Shown here piece by piece: positions 1-11,129 of a stretch of 64,000 bases of DNA. The notes under the pieces are model-generated. The model saw nothing but the letters and a program-made list of their open reading frames with translations, was not told where the DNA came from and made no database searches. Every line of letters begins with the position of its first letter. Within the stretch, counting starts at the first letter, position 1. The translations under genes were made by a program, and so were the position numbers. The stretch comes from Notamacropus eugenii. Its lineage: Eukaryota > Chordata > Mammalia > Diprotodontia > Macropodidae. The stretch covers positions 389,630,853 through 389,694,852 of the forward strand of contig NC_092872.1 of NCBI RefSeq assembly GCF_028372415.1, in the 5' to 3' direction.

Positions 1-673
1 CCAATTCTATGCAAATACTGTTTTATCAAAATATTTTAAAACCAAGTTTCTGGGCTTCTTTCAGGTTTAAGAACTGTTCTAAGGCCATATGGTAAGGCTG
101 GGTTTCCAGGCCCTAGTCAGGACATGAAGATGTCACAGAGGCCTTTGCTCTCAGGTACTTCTGGATTTCTAAACTAAGTTTCTTTGAAGACTCTCTCAAT
201 TCAAACAAATATCCTTTTTCACAAGGCTGCCTGGATCTGAGAGACAATAGGGCAGTTCCTCATCCAAATCAGTCCTCAAAGCAATTACTAGGATTAGAAG
301 GGCATTTAGCTACCAGCAAATGTAGTAACCAGAGGGGAGCAAAGTGACCAAGCAGAGCTTCCTCCCAAAAGGCTTACACAAAAGTTCTCAGGATCAAAGG
401 CGAAAGGGAGGCTAGGACAGGGAGTGGGGTGCTCACAGAAGCTTAAAGATTTCCTATTCCCTGTGCTGGTCAAAATGTGTTCACTGCATCTGATTATCTT
501 TTGGATACATACACTTCTGAGATGACTTCTGCCACGAGCTGGGTCTCAATGGTCCCTTCTACTGCTAAGATTTCTTCAGCAACTTAGTCACAGATACCTT
601 TGGAAAGAGATAAAATCCCACCTCCTGCAGGAAAACTTCTGCACCTGGCTCTCCATACGAACTGTTTTACATA

Positions 674-805
674 TGAATGAATGAATGAAAAAGCATTTAT
701 CAAGAGCTTACTAAGGACAAAGCATTGTGCTAGGCTCTGGGGACACAAATAATAAAATTGAGACAGTCTCTGTTCAAAATGCTCACATTCTAACAAAAAA
801 CAAAA
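674..805 (-). repeat. L2 LINE 3' end
   Basis: Reads as the reverse complement of an L2 terminus: a GAATGAAT run, then AGCATTTATCAAGAGC, GTGCTAGGCTCTGGGGACAC and a degraded tail. Confidence 0.5.
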
Positions 806-1009
806 CAAATTTAGAAGGCTACAAGGCTGAGGAAGGAAAGGCAAGAAGTCCTAAGCGGGCAAAGGTGGGCAAATGGCAAGGTCCCAAGGTTCTCAAGGTA
901 ATGATTTAACTATCTCACAGATAGGTTTAATCTCCATAGAAGACATTTTGGAACCCATATATGGATAGGAAACTTGAAAAGGGATTAGTAGATAAAGAGG
1001 CTGATACAG

Positions 1010-1135
1010 TACATGAACGATCACACACAGCATCAGGATGCCTGCTTTTGAATTTTGCCCCATACCAGCTACTGGACTTCAGTCAAGTCACTTAACCTCT
1101 GGGCCCCAGTTATCTTCTCTCTTTCACTGAGAAGG
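1010..1135 (+). repeat. MIR-type SINE fragment
   Basis: Contains the CORE motif (AGTCAAGTCACTTAACCTCTGGG followed by a CAGTTATCTTCTC stretch), diverged. Confidence 0.4.
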
Positions 1136-1199
1136 GATCACTTTCTCTATTTATTTTTCAGGGTAGGTAGGTGGGTTTTCTCTTACTTTTCCCCTCCTT

Positions 1200-2110
1200 A
1201 GGATATCTGGCAGCTTATATAGGTTCAATCATTTCCCCTACGTGGACGATGCCCAAATTTATTTAGCCAGCTCTAATTTCTCTTCTGAACACTTTCCTGA
1301 CTTGTAACTTCAACAGCCTATTGAACATCTCTTCATCTGGAATGTAACATTTGCAAAACAGCTCCTCTCCCCAGTGAACCAGATTCAAAACCGTAGGAGT
1401 CATTTTTGATTCTTCCCTTCTTACTCATTCTCCATGAAATGATCAATAATCACATCCTGTCTTTTTTACCTCCATAATATCTTTTCCAATCCGTCCCCAA
1501 CTTTCTACTCAGTCACTCCCAAAGGTCAAGACCTCAAAACCTCTCATTAGGTCTATTACAACAGCCTCCTAACTGGTATTCAATCTCCCCCTTCTATAGT
1601 GTATCCTTCACATAACTGGCAAAAAACAAAACAAAAAACTTCCTAAAGGCATTGGCCTGGCCACATCCGCATGAAAAATTTATCAATGACTCCTCTGGAT
1701 AAAAGCAATACAAAGACCTTAGCTTGGTATTCCAAAGCTCTAAGCAATCTAGCCAAAACCTACTTGCGTGGCCTCACTGCACATTAGCCTGTTTGAACTC
1801 TCTGGATTCAAGCCTAGACTATTAGCAAATTAGAGCTGTACTTTACACACCTGGAATGGAATTCTTTCTTCATTTATGCCTTTCAAATTTCTTACCTTCC
1901 TTCAAGGTACTTCCTTGGGTACTTCCTCTTATAAAGCCTTCCATATTCAAGCTCAAAGTATTCTCTGCATCCTCAAATTTTTCTAGAGCATGAGATCCAA
2001 ACATCTCTTTTGTCCCCTATTTCCAAACTGCCATCACTTCCAGTCATCACTCCCATCTCGTGTATTATACTTATCTGTATTTTTATTGATCCTTACAGTA
2101 AAATGAAAGC
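1200..2110 (+). repeat. L2 LINE, ORF2 3' part
   Basis: Collinear with the L2 ORF2 and 3' UTR in sense orientation: CCTACGTGGACGATGCCCAA, GTAGGAGTCATTTTTGATTC, ACAGCCTCCTAACTGGT, and a final TCTGTATTTTTATTGAT. Old and heavily mutated; no open frame of any length. Confidence 0.65.
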
Positions 2111-2334
2111 ATGATTTGTTTTTTTAAATCTCTATTTTAATCTATTTAACTTTGATCTATTTTTAATCTACGACACACAGAGGTGTAAGAGTCAAGGTGG
2201 GTGGAAAGGTGAAGTAGATTTCAGCCTAAGAGAAAATTTCCTAAGGATCAGATCTATCCAAAGGTTATTACCTTGGGAGAAGTGGGAAGTGGAGGAAGTT
2301 AGGAAACCATGTTGACTGTATCCATTACAAGTTT

Positions 2335-2600
2335 ATGTTATCTAATCTTCAACTTGGCCTTCAAGGAATGAAGGCAATCCTTTTTTGCTCTCCTAGTCAG
2401 TTTTCTATCTCTCCCCAAAAAGGCTGTTCCAAACCTCAAGTCTCTCACAATATCCTGTACCACCTACAGCTAAGGACATTGCTTCATACTTTTCTGATAA
2501 AATTGAGGCCATTTGCCTCTTCTCTACATCTCTAATTCTTGTTTCCTTTTTCTTTTTTTTTTGCTACATTTTTTAATGAAGAGGTAGGGGCTCTTTTACT
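2335..2600 (+). repeat. L2-type LINE fragment
   Basis: Matches a more 5' L2 ORF2 section (TTCTGATAAAATTGAGGCCA and flanks). A neighbouring L2 piece after the CA repeat may belong to the same insertion. Confidence 0.45.
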
Positions 2601-2609
2601 TGCCAAGGC

Positions 2610-2692
2610 TAACACACACACACACGCACACACGGACACATGCACACATGGACACACGCATACAAGGACACATGCACACACGAAGGACAAAC
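2610..2692. repeat. Interrupted (AC)n / (ACACGG)n microsatellite
   Basis: Imperfect dinucleotide repeat with interspersed GG, GC and ATG variants; lies between two L2 pieces. Confidence 0.9.
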
Positions 2693-2697
2693 ACACC

Positions 2698-2912
2698 CTC
2701 TACTGCAGTGGCACCCTATTACTTCTAGGATCAATTATAAATTCCTATATTTTGTACTGGAAACCCTTTATAACTTTCCAGTCTTATATTCATGCACTCT
2801 TTGAACCAACACTGGAAAAAGAAATAGAAAACCACTCCAGTATCTTTGCCAAGAAAACCCCAAATGAGGTCATGAAAAGTCAGACACAACAAGAAATGAA
2901 TAAACAAAAATG
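2698..2912 (+). repeat. L2 fragment joined to marsupial SINE tail
   Basis: 2698-2815 is L2 ORF2 (GGCACCCTATTACTTCTAGG). 2815-2912 is the 3' end of the marsupial CORE-SINE (CCACTCCAGTATCTTTGCCA, GTCAGACACAAC) without its tRNA head. Confidence 0.55.
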
Positions 2913-2934
2913 GCCTCCTGTTTCCTAAGTCTGC

Positions 2935-3025
2935 AGTCAATCAACAAGCATTTCTTAAGAACCTATGTGTCTGTGTACCTAGGTGCTGTGCTAGATGATG
3001 GGGATACAAGGACCAAAACTGAAAT
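2935..3025 (-). repeat. L2 3' end fragment
   Basis: Reverse L2 terminus (TCAATCAACAAGCATTTCTT, GTGCTGTGCTAGATGATGGG). Confidence 0.5.
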
Positions 3026-3049
3026 AATGTCATTTCCAAGTGAATTTGG

Positions 3050-3285
3050 AATCCTCAGTCTCTTTTAAAACTCAGCCCAAGCACCACCTACATGAACATG
3101 AAGCCTTCTAGTGACTAGTTCCCTCCCCCCTCCCAATTACCTTGTATAAATGTCCTTGTCTTCTTCAACAGAAGGTAGGCTTAAAGGCAGAAACATTTTC
3201 CATTGTCTTTGAATCCCCAGCATCTACCAAAATGTCTTGGCATATAGCAGATGTTTAATAAATTTTTATTGATTGAACTCCCCAT
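3050..3285 (+). repeat. L2 3' end fragment
   Basis: Sense L2 end with AGGCTTAAAGGCAGAAACAT, ATCCCCAGCATCTACC and AGATGTTTAATAAATTTTTA. Confidence 0.5.
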
Positions 3286-3423
3286 TACTAGAGGTCCTTA
3301 GTGAAAACTAAATGTCTTGGAGGAGATTCCTGTGTGGCCTGGCCTTGATGACTCCTGAGGTCTTTTCTGTAATTCATGTGTACAATGGGTTTTTCATGTG
3401 TACAATGAGGGCATGAATTAGAT

Positions 3424-3889
3424 CAGTGGTTCTCCAAGTATCATCCTCAGATTCCTAAGATAGGAGGGGTTGGGGGTGGAGTCCCTTTCAGGGAATCCTC
3501 AAGGACAAAACTATTTTCATAATGTATTTGCCAATTAAAATACTTCTTCCTTTTCCAACCATACTTTTTTGTGAAGCTAAAATTCCTTAAAATACTTCAA
3601 CTAAAATAACATATCACAACACCAGAAGACATTAAAAAGATTTGCAAAAATATGTTAAAACAATACCATTAATGCCAATATTGTTATTTTTTATTAAAAA
3701 TATATTGTTAGCATATAATTGGTTTATTATTATTAAATCAATAAATATTTAAAAATATTATTAGTTTTAATTTTGAATTTGGCAAATATTAACAGATATA
3801 ACCCACACAAATAAAATGCCTTGTGGTATCCTCAACAATTTTTTAAGAGCATAAAGGGATCCTGAGACTATAAAACTTGAGAACCCCTG
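3424..3889. mobile_element. Non-autonomous hAT-type DNA transposon
   Basis: 466-bp element bounded by imperfect ~15-bp terminal inverted repeats: CAGTGGTTCTCCAAGT at the left and, reverse complemented, CAGGGGTTCTCAAGT at the right. This CAGNGGTTCTC terminus is the hAT-Charlie/MER type. The interior is A/T-rich and has no transposase frame. The 8-bp flanks AATTAGAT and CACCAGAT agree at 5 of 8 positions, consistent with an old 8-bp duplication. The exact family is not named. Confidence 0.7.
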
Positions 3890-4843
3890 CACCAGATAAT
3901 CCTTTTTGAGCTTTAAAATTCTGTAATAAGCAGTTATTGTACAAGACCCAATGGAAATCTATCCTTTAAAAATTAAAATATTCTTTGTTGAATAACCTTA
4001 TAGTGACCACTGGAAGCCTAAAAGTTCCCTATGCTGGGCCAAACTCCATATCGTTTGTCACTTCCATTTCTCATATTTCAATTACACTGGTCTCCTTCAG
4101 CTTTTCTTTTCCTGCTTCCCATAACCAAAGTACCTCTAGATACCTCACAGGTTAGCAGCCATAATTGGATAAATTGTTCATTTTCCTCATGAACTACAGA
4201 AGCTTTCAGATTTTGAAAGAAGATAAGCTTTTTACATGAACGACATTCATTTTGGATGGAAGCATTTGTAGTGCAGAGATCTGAGTGTAAAAACAAGAAG
4301 AACTGAACTATCTTTGCTTGCCCTCAGCTTACTCACTGTAAAAGAAGAGAGTTCCCTTACACCTCTAAACTACGATCCTACCATAATAACCCTATACAAG
4401 GAATCAGTATTTTTGAGGCTCAAGAGTACTCATTCATTGGTGGAAAGTGGGGCCCACTGTGGCAGGCCTTTCTTTGAAAAAAACAAAACTCATCCACTTC
4501 CATCCTAAAACTTCTTTCTTATCCAGAGAATTACCTTAAGTGCCTGCATGGCAGCTGAAAACAAGTGAATTCTAATTGACATAAAAGTTCTGTTCCAGGC
4601 TCTAAAATGAACGAGGGCATGTAGGTGTGTGAGCTGTGCTGTCTCTACATGTTTTAGTATTATGGCAAGGCTGGGATGCCTCACATTCCCCTCTTCTCTT
4701 ACAGTCAAGTTTCCCTCCATTTTTAGCTCTAAACACTCTGATGCAATCAACACTAAGTACAGGGGCCTAAGAAAGGGCCAATCAATATACTGTCCTAGTG
4801 CTTTCATCAACATCTTTGGGACTTCCCAGTTGTTATCACCCTT

Positions 4844-4861
4844 CCCCCCCCCCCCCCCCCC
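4844..4861. repeat. Poly(C) tract of 18
   Basis: Uninterrupted homopolymer in a pyrimidine-rich setting, directly before an L2 3' end. Confidence 0.95.
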
Positions 4862-4990
4862 TCTTTCCATTAGATTCCCCACTGGAATGTAATCAAGGGC
4901 AGGGAATAACATTTGGATCTTCAAATATATCCCCAAAACACAGTGCTTTGTGCTTAGTAAATGCTTAATGAATATTTTTTCGTTCACTGA
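4862..4990 (+). repeat. L2 3' end
   Basis: GGAATGTAATCAAGGGCAGG followed by CTTAGTAAATGCTTAATGAA and a diverged terminus. Confidence 0.45.
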
Positions 4991-5104
4991 CTCATTCCTC
5001 CAGTCCTCAGACAAAAGAACCCTCCCTTCTCACCTTGTTTTTTCTTTTAGATAAACTGTGAAATTGGAGGTGAGACAAATATGTTATGTAGATGCCAAAT
5101 GCCA

Positions 5105-5285
5105 GAACACAGTGTAAAATGGAAAGATCATAAGATTTGGTATCAGAGGAGTGGCCTCTGCCACTTTCTATCTGTGTGACCTTGAGTAAGTCACAAACTC
5201 CATAGGCCTCAGTTCCCTTCAACTATAAAATGAAGGGGTTGAACCGGATGGCCTCTCAGATTCCTGTTAGCTCTCAATCTGTGAC
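5105..5285 (+). repeat. MIR-family SINE
   Basis: CTATCTGTGTGACCTTGAGT, AGTCACAAACTCC, CCTCAGTTCCCTT and AAAATGAAGGGGTTG follow the MIR CORE order. Confidence 0.6.
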
Positions 5286-5289
5286 CTTT

Positions 5290-5960
5290 AGGTCAGGAAG
5301 CTATTTATGAACAGATGGGGAAAAGAAAAGAAAAAGAAAGAAAAGTGAGTAACAAGGAGACATCAGGTAAATTAGAACATTCAAGATATATGCAGAGTAG
5401 ATGGTAAGTGAGTAATCTCAGAGGAGGTCACTAGCAGTTGGAGAAGCTCACAAAGGCCTCCTGCAGAAGGCAAGATTTGAGCTGAATCCTGAAGAAAACC
5501 AGGGCCACTAAGTGAAGGTGAGAGAGCAGGTCATTCCAATCATGGGGAGTAGCCACAGGTGCCAAGACTGTGCCAGGTGTGAGGAGCATCAAGAAGGACA
5601 ATAAAGCTGGAGCATGGCATGCATGGAGAAGTACAAGTGTTAGAAGGATGGAAAAGCAGGAAGGGAGTGAGTTGTGAAGGGCTTAAGATGCTGGAACAGA
5701 GGAGTTTTTGATCTAATCCCAGAGTGAGTAGTAACTAGTTACTGAGCAGGAGGGGGGTGTGGTCCCACCTGAGTTTTAGGAGATCATATTGGCAGCTTTG
5801 TGGAGTAGGCAGAGAGACTTGTGGCAAGGGGACCAAGCAGATGGCTATGGTCTTAGTCCAAGTAGATAAGGATGTGAACTAGGATGGTGGCTGTGAAGGG
5901 AGAGAAAGGTACACAGGAGAAACGTTGTGAAAAAGAGAGAGCCGGAAGAGAACAAAGAAA
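5290..5960 (-). repeat. L2 LINE, ORF2 3' region
   Basis: Antisense L2: AGGTCATTCCAATCATGGGG, GTTGTGAAGGGCTTAAGATG and GGAGATCATATTGGCAGC correspond, reversed, to the same L2 section seen in sense orientation at 43780-44485. Confidence 0.6.
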
Positions 5961-6094
5961 AATAACAAGTTTCCTTTTGGATATATTGATTTTGACATGC
6001 CTATGGGTCATCCAGTTCAAGACGTTCACTAGACAAATAGTGCAGGGCTGTGAAGAGAATTCTTCTTGAAACAACCAAACAAGGGGGGTAATAC

Positions 6095-6245
6095 AGGTAC
6101 TATTAAATCCATTTAATAGGAGAGTTTACTAATAAGTCCAATTAATAGGTAGAGTGACTTGCCCAAGGTCACACAGCTGGCATCAGAAGTGACTTAAACT
6201 TAGGTCCTAGTTCCCAAGTCCAAGGTTCTCTTTATTACACCATCC
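6095..6245 (-). repeat. MIR-family SINE
   Basis: GTGACTTGCCCAAGGTCACA, ACAGCTGGCATCAGAAG and a degraded 3' portion. Confidence 0.55.
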
Positions 6246-6554
6246 CAGAAGTGACAAACTCTCTGTTCATGTAACTGGGAAACATTTAAAGAAAATAAAT
6301 AAAAATACACTGCCTAAGTCAGTATGTCTCCACAGGGATTTGTATTTGAGTTTGACATCATTGAGCTAAATCCCTCTAAGGTTACAAATGAAGCAAGACT
6401 CACACAAGAGAGGGGACCTGGCTGAAGGGCCACTGCTCATTGGTGAGAGTGAAGATTTGAACCCAGATCGTAGGATCACAGGTCCAAAGCTAGAAGTCAT
6501 CTTTAGAGGTCATCTGAACCAATCCCTTAACTTCTACAAGTAGCCTTTTTGGAT

Positions 6555-6609
6555 CCAAAGTAGTGACCTATCTTGTATTTAATTTGTATTCACTTCTCAT
6601 TCTTATATC

Positions 6610-6662
<53 letters not shown>

Positions 6663-6780
6663 CCCTTTTAGAAAGTAAGCTCCCTGAGAATAGATTTACT
6701 TTGAGTAAATCCTCATTGATTATATATATCCCCAGCACCAAGCACATAGGTGCTTAATAAATGCTTGTTAAACAATTAGT
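6555..6780 (+). repeat. L2 3' end carrying a CA microsatellite
   Basis: AAGTAAGCTCCCTGAGAATA, TATCCCCAGCACCAAGC and GGTGCTTAATAAATGCTTGT mark the L2 terminus; the (AC)n tract at 6612-6659 sits inside it. Confidence 0.55.
6612..6659. repeat. (AC)24 microsatellite
   Basis: Perfect dinucleotide run of about 48 bp. Confidence 0.97.
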
Positions 6781-7689
6781 TTACAGATAAGTAAACTGAG
6801 GTCTAGGGAAGTGAAATGATTTACTCAAGATGGTACTGTCAGTGATCAGATTTCTTCATTCCTTACTCTGGTCATATCCTCCCCAGACAACCCAACCAAT
6901 TGGCTGTCCAACTATCCCTATCCCCATTCCCATCCCCATCCCCATTCCCTCCCACCCCCAATGGTGACTGCTTCTCTCCCACTAGACCACAATTTCAGGA
7001 AGGTCCCAGACATGGAAGTATAGTCTTCACTTTCCCCTCTTCTGTAACTATGAACCCCTATGGTTTCATTAACCATTTCTGTAACTTTGTGAACCCAAAT
7101 TCCCCTCTTCCTGGCCTCTGCTCCTCTGTGCGTGTTGTCTTCCCAATAAAAATGTAAGTTTTTGTATTTGTATCTCCAAAGCTGAGCACTATTTTTGGCA
7201 CATGGTAAGAAGCACTTGATAAATATTTCTTCATCCCCAGGCCTTGACTCAGGAGTCAGGGTTTATCAAACCCTCCTGCTGGGGGAGAAGTGGGTTCTTG
7301 CCAGCTCTGAATTTAAGTACTAAGCTTCCCCACCCCCCCCTTTCACAACTTTAAAAATGTCTTTTCCTTGCTTTCAAATGAGAAGTTACAAGGTTGAAAT
7401 TAGGTCAACACTTTAGAAAAGTACTATGGGATATGTTCTCGCTGTCATCATTTGACAGAGGGCCTCAGCACAATAAAGAAATTCAATAAAACAATACTTA
7501 TCTGCTGGGTAGCTCTGTGGCATCCTCACTAGAATCCTTGGCTCATAGTCTAATAATATAACGATTAATGTCTTTGCTTAAAGATTTACCAAGAAGCACC
7601 CGATAATTAAGAATCGTTTTGTATCCAGACTAATCCACATAAGAACCTCTACACAGACACTGTACACTATCTGAGGGTTCCAGGCCCCT

Positions 7690-8045
7690 TTACATTGTAA
7701 ACTCCTGGAGCATGTCTGTTTTTGTATCACCAGCATTTAGTTAAGTGCCTGATACATTTGCTGTTGTTCAGTCATGTCTGACTCTTCTTGATCCTGTAAG
7801 TACACCAATATTGTCCAAAGGGTTTTCCTGACAAAGATACTGGAGTAGTTTGTCATTTCCTTCCCCAGTGGATTAAGGCAAACAAGTTAAGTGATTTACC
7901 CAGAGTCACACAGCTTGTATATCTCTAAGCTGGATTTGAACTCAGGTCTTCTTGACTCCAGGACCAGCACTCCATCCACTGAGCCATCCTGTTGCCTCTG
8001 CCTGACACACAGCAGGTACTTAATAAATGTGTTTATACTGATTGA
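7690..8045 (+). repeat. L2 3' end split by a SINE
   Basis: The L2 terminus runs through TAAACTCCTGGAGCATGTCT to TTAAGTGCCTGATACAT, breaks at about 7757, and resumes at about 8001 with CCTGACACACAGCAGGTAC and TTAATAAATGTG. TGCCTGAYACA is present on both sides and looks like the target duplication. Confidence 0.6.
7758..8000 (-). mobile_element. Marsupial tRNA-derived CORE-SINE
   Basis: Reverse-oriented copy: begins with the 3' end TGTTCAGTCATGTCTGACTC, passes GGTTTTCCTGACAAAGATAC and the CORE TTACCCAGAGTCACACAGCT, and ends at the tRNA-like head. Inserted in the L2 tail. Confidence 0.75.
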
Positions 8046-8289
8046 CTAGGAGGGCCAAAAAGCTATATTTGAAAGGCCGATGCCCATGAGATCACAACAG
8101 TGCCTGGAATGTTGATTTTCACAGTTCTGCCTCATCAATTCCCTTTTCCTAGGAGTGGAGGATTGGCTCTATTATTGAAGGGTTAATCAGGTTAGACAGC
8201 AACACTAATAATGTATTTTTCTTTCTTAACCTTTGGACAGATGTTTCAAAGAATGAAAAGTATTGTTCCAAATCCCCTTACATTTCATA

Positions 8290-8540
8290 TAACATTTTAA
8301 AATTAGTTTACAAAATGCTTTCCCCAACATGAGTTCATTTGATCCTCACAATCCTAACAACTGAGCAAGAGCAGCAAGTGTATTCACAGATAAGAAAATG
8401 AAGCACAAAGGTGCTGTGAGTTGTTTATGGTCAAATTCAGTTCAACCACTCCACACCAAGCTCTGTGCTTGGTACTAGGAATTCAAGACAAACAAACAAA
8501 AAAATGAAAACAGTTCTGCTCTTTAAGGAATTTACTGGAC
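8290..8540 (-). repeat. MIR and L2 terminal fragments
   Basis: 8290-8440 resembles an antisense MIR (GATCCTCACAATCCTAACA). 8436-8540 resembles the antisense L2 end (AAGCTCTGTGCTTGGTACTA). Confidence 0.4.
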
Positions 8541-8869
8541 AGACCAGGGCCTAGGACCCCTAAACGTCTGACTCCTACTCTAGTATGTCTGCTCCCAACC
8601 CTGCAGACTCTTCAAGAGGGCCTAGCTAAACAAACATCCAAGAAGACCCAGGATTCTTTGCACTTTGGAATGAACATGGGACACAGTGGATGGTATACTG
8701 GAATTGCAGCATTCCTGGTTATTCCAATGATTCTACTAGAGCTACATGAAGTGCTAAAGTTATGTATCAAAATTGTTAACCTTGAGCCTACCCTCACACT
8801 AAAGATTACCTCTCTCATGTTCATCCTTTGGCCTTCATTATGAATACTTCTTCCAAAAAGAGACACAGC

Positions 8870-9065
8870 ATATAGAGCATTGGAGTCGGGAAAACCTATG
8901 TTCACAATGACTAACTGTAAACACAGGCAAGTCCCTTCACCTCTCAGGCAGTCAATACACGTTTATCAAGTGCCCACCATGTACCAGGCACTATGCTAAA
9001 CTCTGGGGATACATAAAAGAAGCAAAAGATAGACTCTGCCCCTCAAGAAGTTCACAATCTGCTCT
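8870..9065. repeat. MIR (+) next to L2 3' end (-)
   Basis: 8870-8945 is a sense MIR fragment (GGCAAGTCCCTTCACCTCTC). 8946-9065 is antisense L2 (CATGTACCAGGCACTATGCT, AACTCTGGGGATACATAA). Confidence 0.5.
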
Positions 9066-9809
9066 CTCAATTTGTTTCCTCATTTGTTAAATGAGGATGA
9101 TAAATGCCTACAGTCCCTACAAATCACACTGTGAGACTTAAGATAAAGGAGGTTAAGGTGCTTTGCAAAAGGTAAAGGTCTGTATAGAATGCAAGCTCCT
9201 ATCATCATAAAAAAGTTCTAAAATTCCCATGCAGCTCCCAACTTTGTGTCACATTTGACATTTGCACAAGAGCTAGAAATAAAAGTAGCAAGAAGAAAGA
9301 GCATGTGCAACAGTGACCAACAAAATGTGGAAACTTTCAGATTAAAGGTAAGAAAAACTGACTTGTCATCATTAGAACAGCTTGTGGTGCACTGTGTACC
9401 CACTCTCCCATCTCCGCTTGCATCACCCAGCATGACATTTCCATAAAGCAACAGTGGGGGAAGACTGGGTTCTCAGTAAAGAGTTATCTCTGCCAGGGCA
9501 CTATTTCCACACTACAGAGCATGTTTAGAAAAAAAAAAATTCAACACCAAATAAAGCAAGCACATACAAAGATCAGAAAAGGAGGACTGCAAATGAAACC
9601 ACAGCTCATTTGCTTATTTTTAAAGTCCATAATAATTTCAACCTGTGGCTTTCAACACTGTCCTTTGGGCTTAGGTCTTGTCCTAATATTTAAAAAAAAA
9701 AAAAAAAGATGTCTTGATGACTCCTCTTTTCTTTTTCTACACTATCCCTATGTCTCTCAGTGCCTTTAAAAAAAAAAAAGAAAAAAGAAGAAATGGTCAG
9801 GACAACTTT
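9066..9809. other. Stretch without recognised gene; oligo-A tracts
   Basis: Unassigned sequence with A-rich tracts near 9529, 9692 and 9768. The small frames on both strands lack coding character and have no matching splice context. Confidence 0.3.
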
Positions 9810-9990
9810 GAGAAGGTGTTTCCAGGAGTCTCAAGAGCAGTGACCTGAGAGTCAGACTTGGGTTTGATTTTTCACCACCACCTGCTACCTATGTTGGGGG
9901 GACAAGTCACTTCCTCTCTTCTGTTTATTTCTCCATTGGTGAAAGAGATAAGAAGTTGTTGGGCTTTTTTTATAGTGTTAAGAAGATTAA
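9810..9990 (+). repeat. MIR-family SINE
   Basis: AGCAGTGACCTGAGAGTCAG, ACAAGTCACTTCCTCTCTTC and a diverged tail. Confidence 0.45.
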
Positions 9991-10209
9991 AAAAAAAAAT
10001 CAAGTATTTTAAAACCACCTTTTGAGTACCATATACAGGAAATATAACCCCCCAACCCCTAAAAGTGAAATAATACTTGCCCTCAAGGGGCTGATTTTTT
10101 TATAATGTAAAAATTCAAAAGGACTTTGTAGACTAGTATCACAGAATCCATGAGATTATTGGTCTCATATTACCCTTCATTTATTAGATACTTAAGGTAA
10201 TTCAATTCT

Positions 10210-10710
10210 GTTATTACTGTTGTTTATCCTTGGTTTTCAAAGAGAATCAGTGACATCAAGGGAGTGATATCTGGACTTACTCAAGAATTGTATTTAAGTG
10301 AGGCAGAGCTGCACAAAGTTGTCAGCCTCATTCTTTCATGCAGTCATTCAGGATGCACTGGATGACCTTGGAGTCTTTGATGTCTAACCAAGCTCTGAGC
10401 CCTCCACAGTACCAGTTTCATGATCATTGCAACAAATTGTTCTCATCTACCCATTATGCCAAGGAAAATCTTCTCATTCTTGGGGTTGACACCCCCTAAC
10501 TCACCAACAGGTTTGAGGCCTGTCGGTTACCCCATCTGCTGGGACGGTTTACCAGCGTGTGGCTGCTGCATAGGCTACAGCTTCTTTGGAGCCACAGGTG
10601 AGAACTGAATACCACGGAATACACCAAATGTGGATGAGCAGCCCTGAAAAGGGCTCAGCAATCCCTCACACCAGAGGTGCCTGCCCCCTTGAACACACCC
10701 CAAATGCCCC
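10210..10710 (-). mobile_element. Mini-RTE: non-autonomous LINE derivative with intact ends
   Basis: 501-bp element flanked by a 12-bp duplication matching at 11 positions (TAATTCAATTCT at 10198-10209, TAATTCAATCCT at 10711-10722). Read on the minus strand, its first ~430 nt match the 5' part of the RTE LINE at 52424 onward, from GGGGTGTGTTC through GCTGAGCCCTTTTCAGGGC and TCTCACCTGTGGCTCC to TGCCTCACTTAAATACAATT. It then switches to the RTE 3' terminus (TGATGTCACTGATTCTCTTT, AACCAAGGATAAACAACA). All LINE coding sequence is missing. It therefore looks like a deleted RTE that transposed as a unit, probably using RTE enzymes in trans. Confidence 0.75.
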
Positions 10711-11129
10711 TAATTCAATCCTACAGACACATTAAAGTACTTCTTCCCTCTCAATCCCACCCGTTCTCCTCCCCTCTGGTGCTGATAGAGAGGGTAGAAG
10801 CTCAATGTAACTCTACTCTCATATAACCAATGACCTCTGAGAAACTGCTAACAAGTTGTGTGAAAACTCAAGGGCCTCTAAGCCCATGACCTAGAGCTTC
10901 CCCAGCACTGTGTTCTAACTAACTGTAAATGACCCAAACCATAGGAAATATAAGCAACAAGTCCTCTGTTTACTCTTTTTCAGGAAGTGTCTTTGTACTT
11001 CCTTGCATTAGAAACCTAATGTTTGGAACTAGGACAAGTTATGCTATTAAATCTTCTTCTTCTGGATGTTCTCTCAGAGGCAAAAATTAAGTACATTTCC
11101 AGACCCCAGGGAAACTGTCCCTAAAGGCA

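Noticed and set aside
4505-5014. 169-codon minus-strand frame
   Set aside because: It reads through the poly-C tract (a poly-Gly run) and an L2 end; no homology or splice structure.
6612-6659. Regular repeats as a CRISPR array
   Set aside because: Dinucleotide microsatellite in a mammalian genome; no spacer structure.
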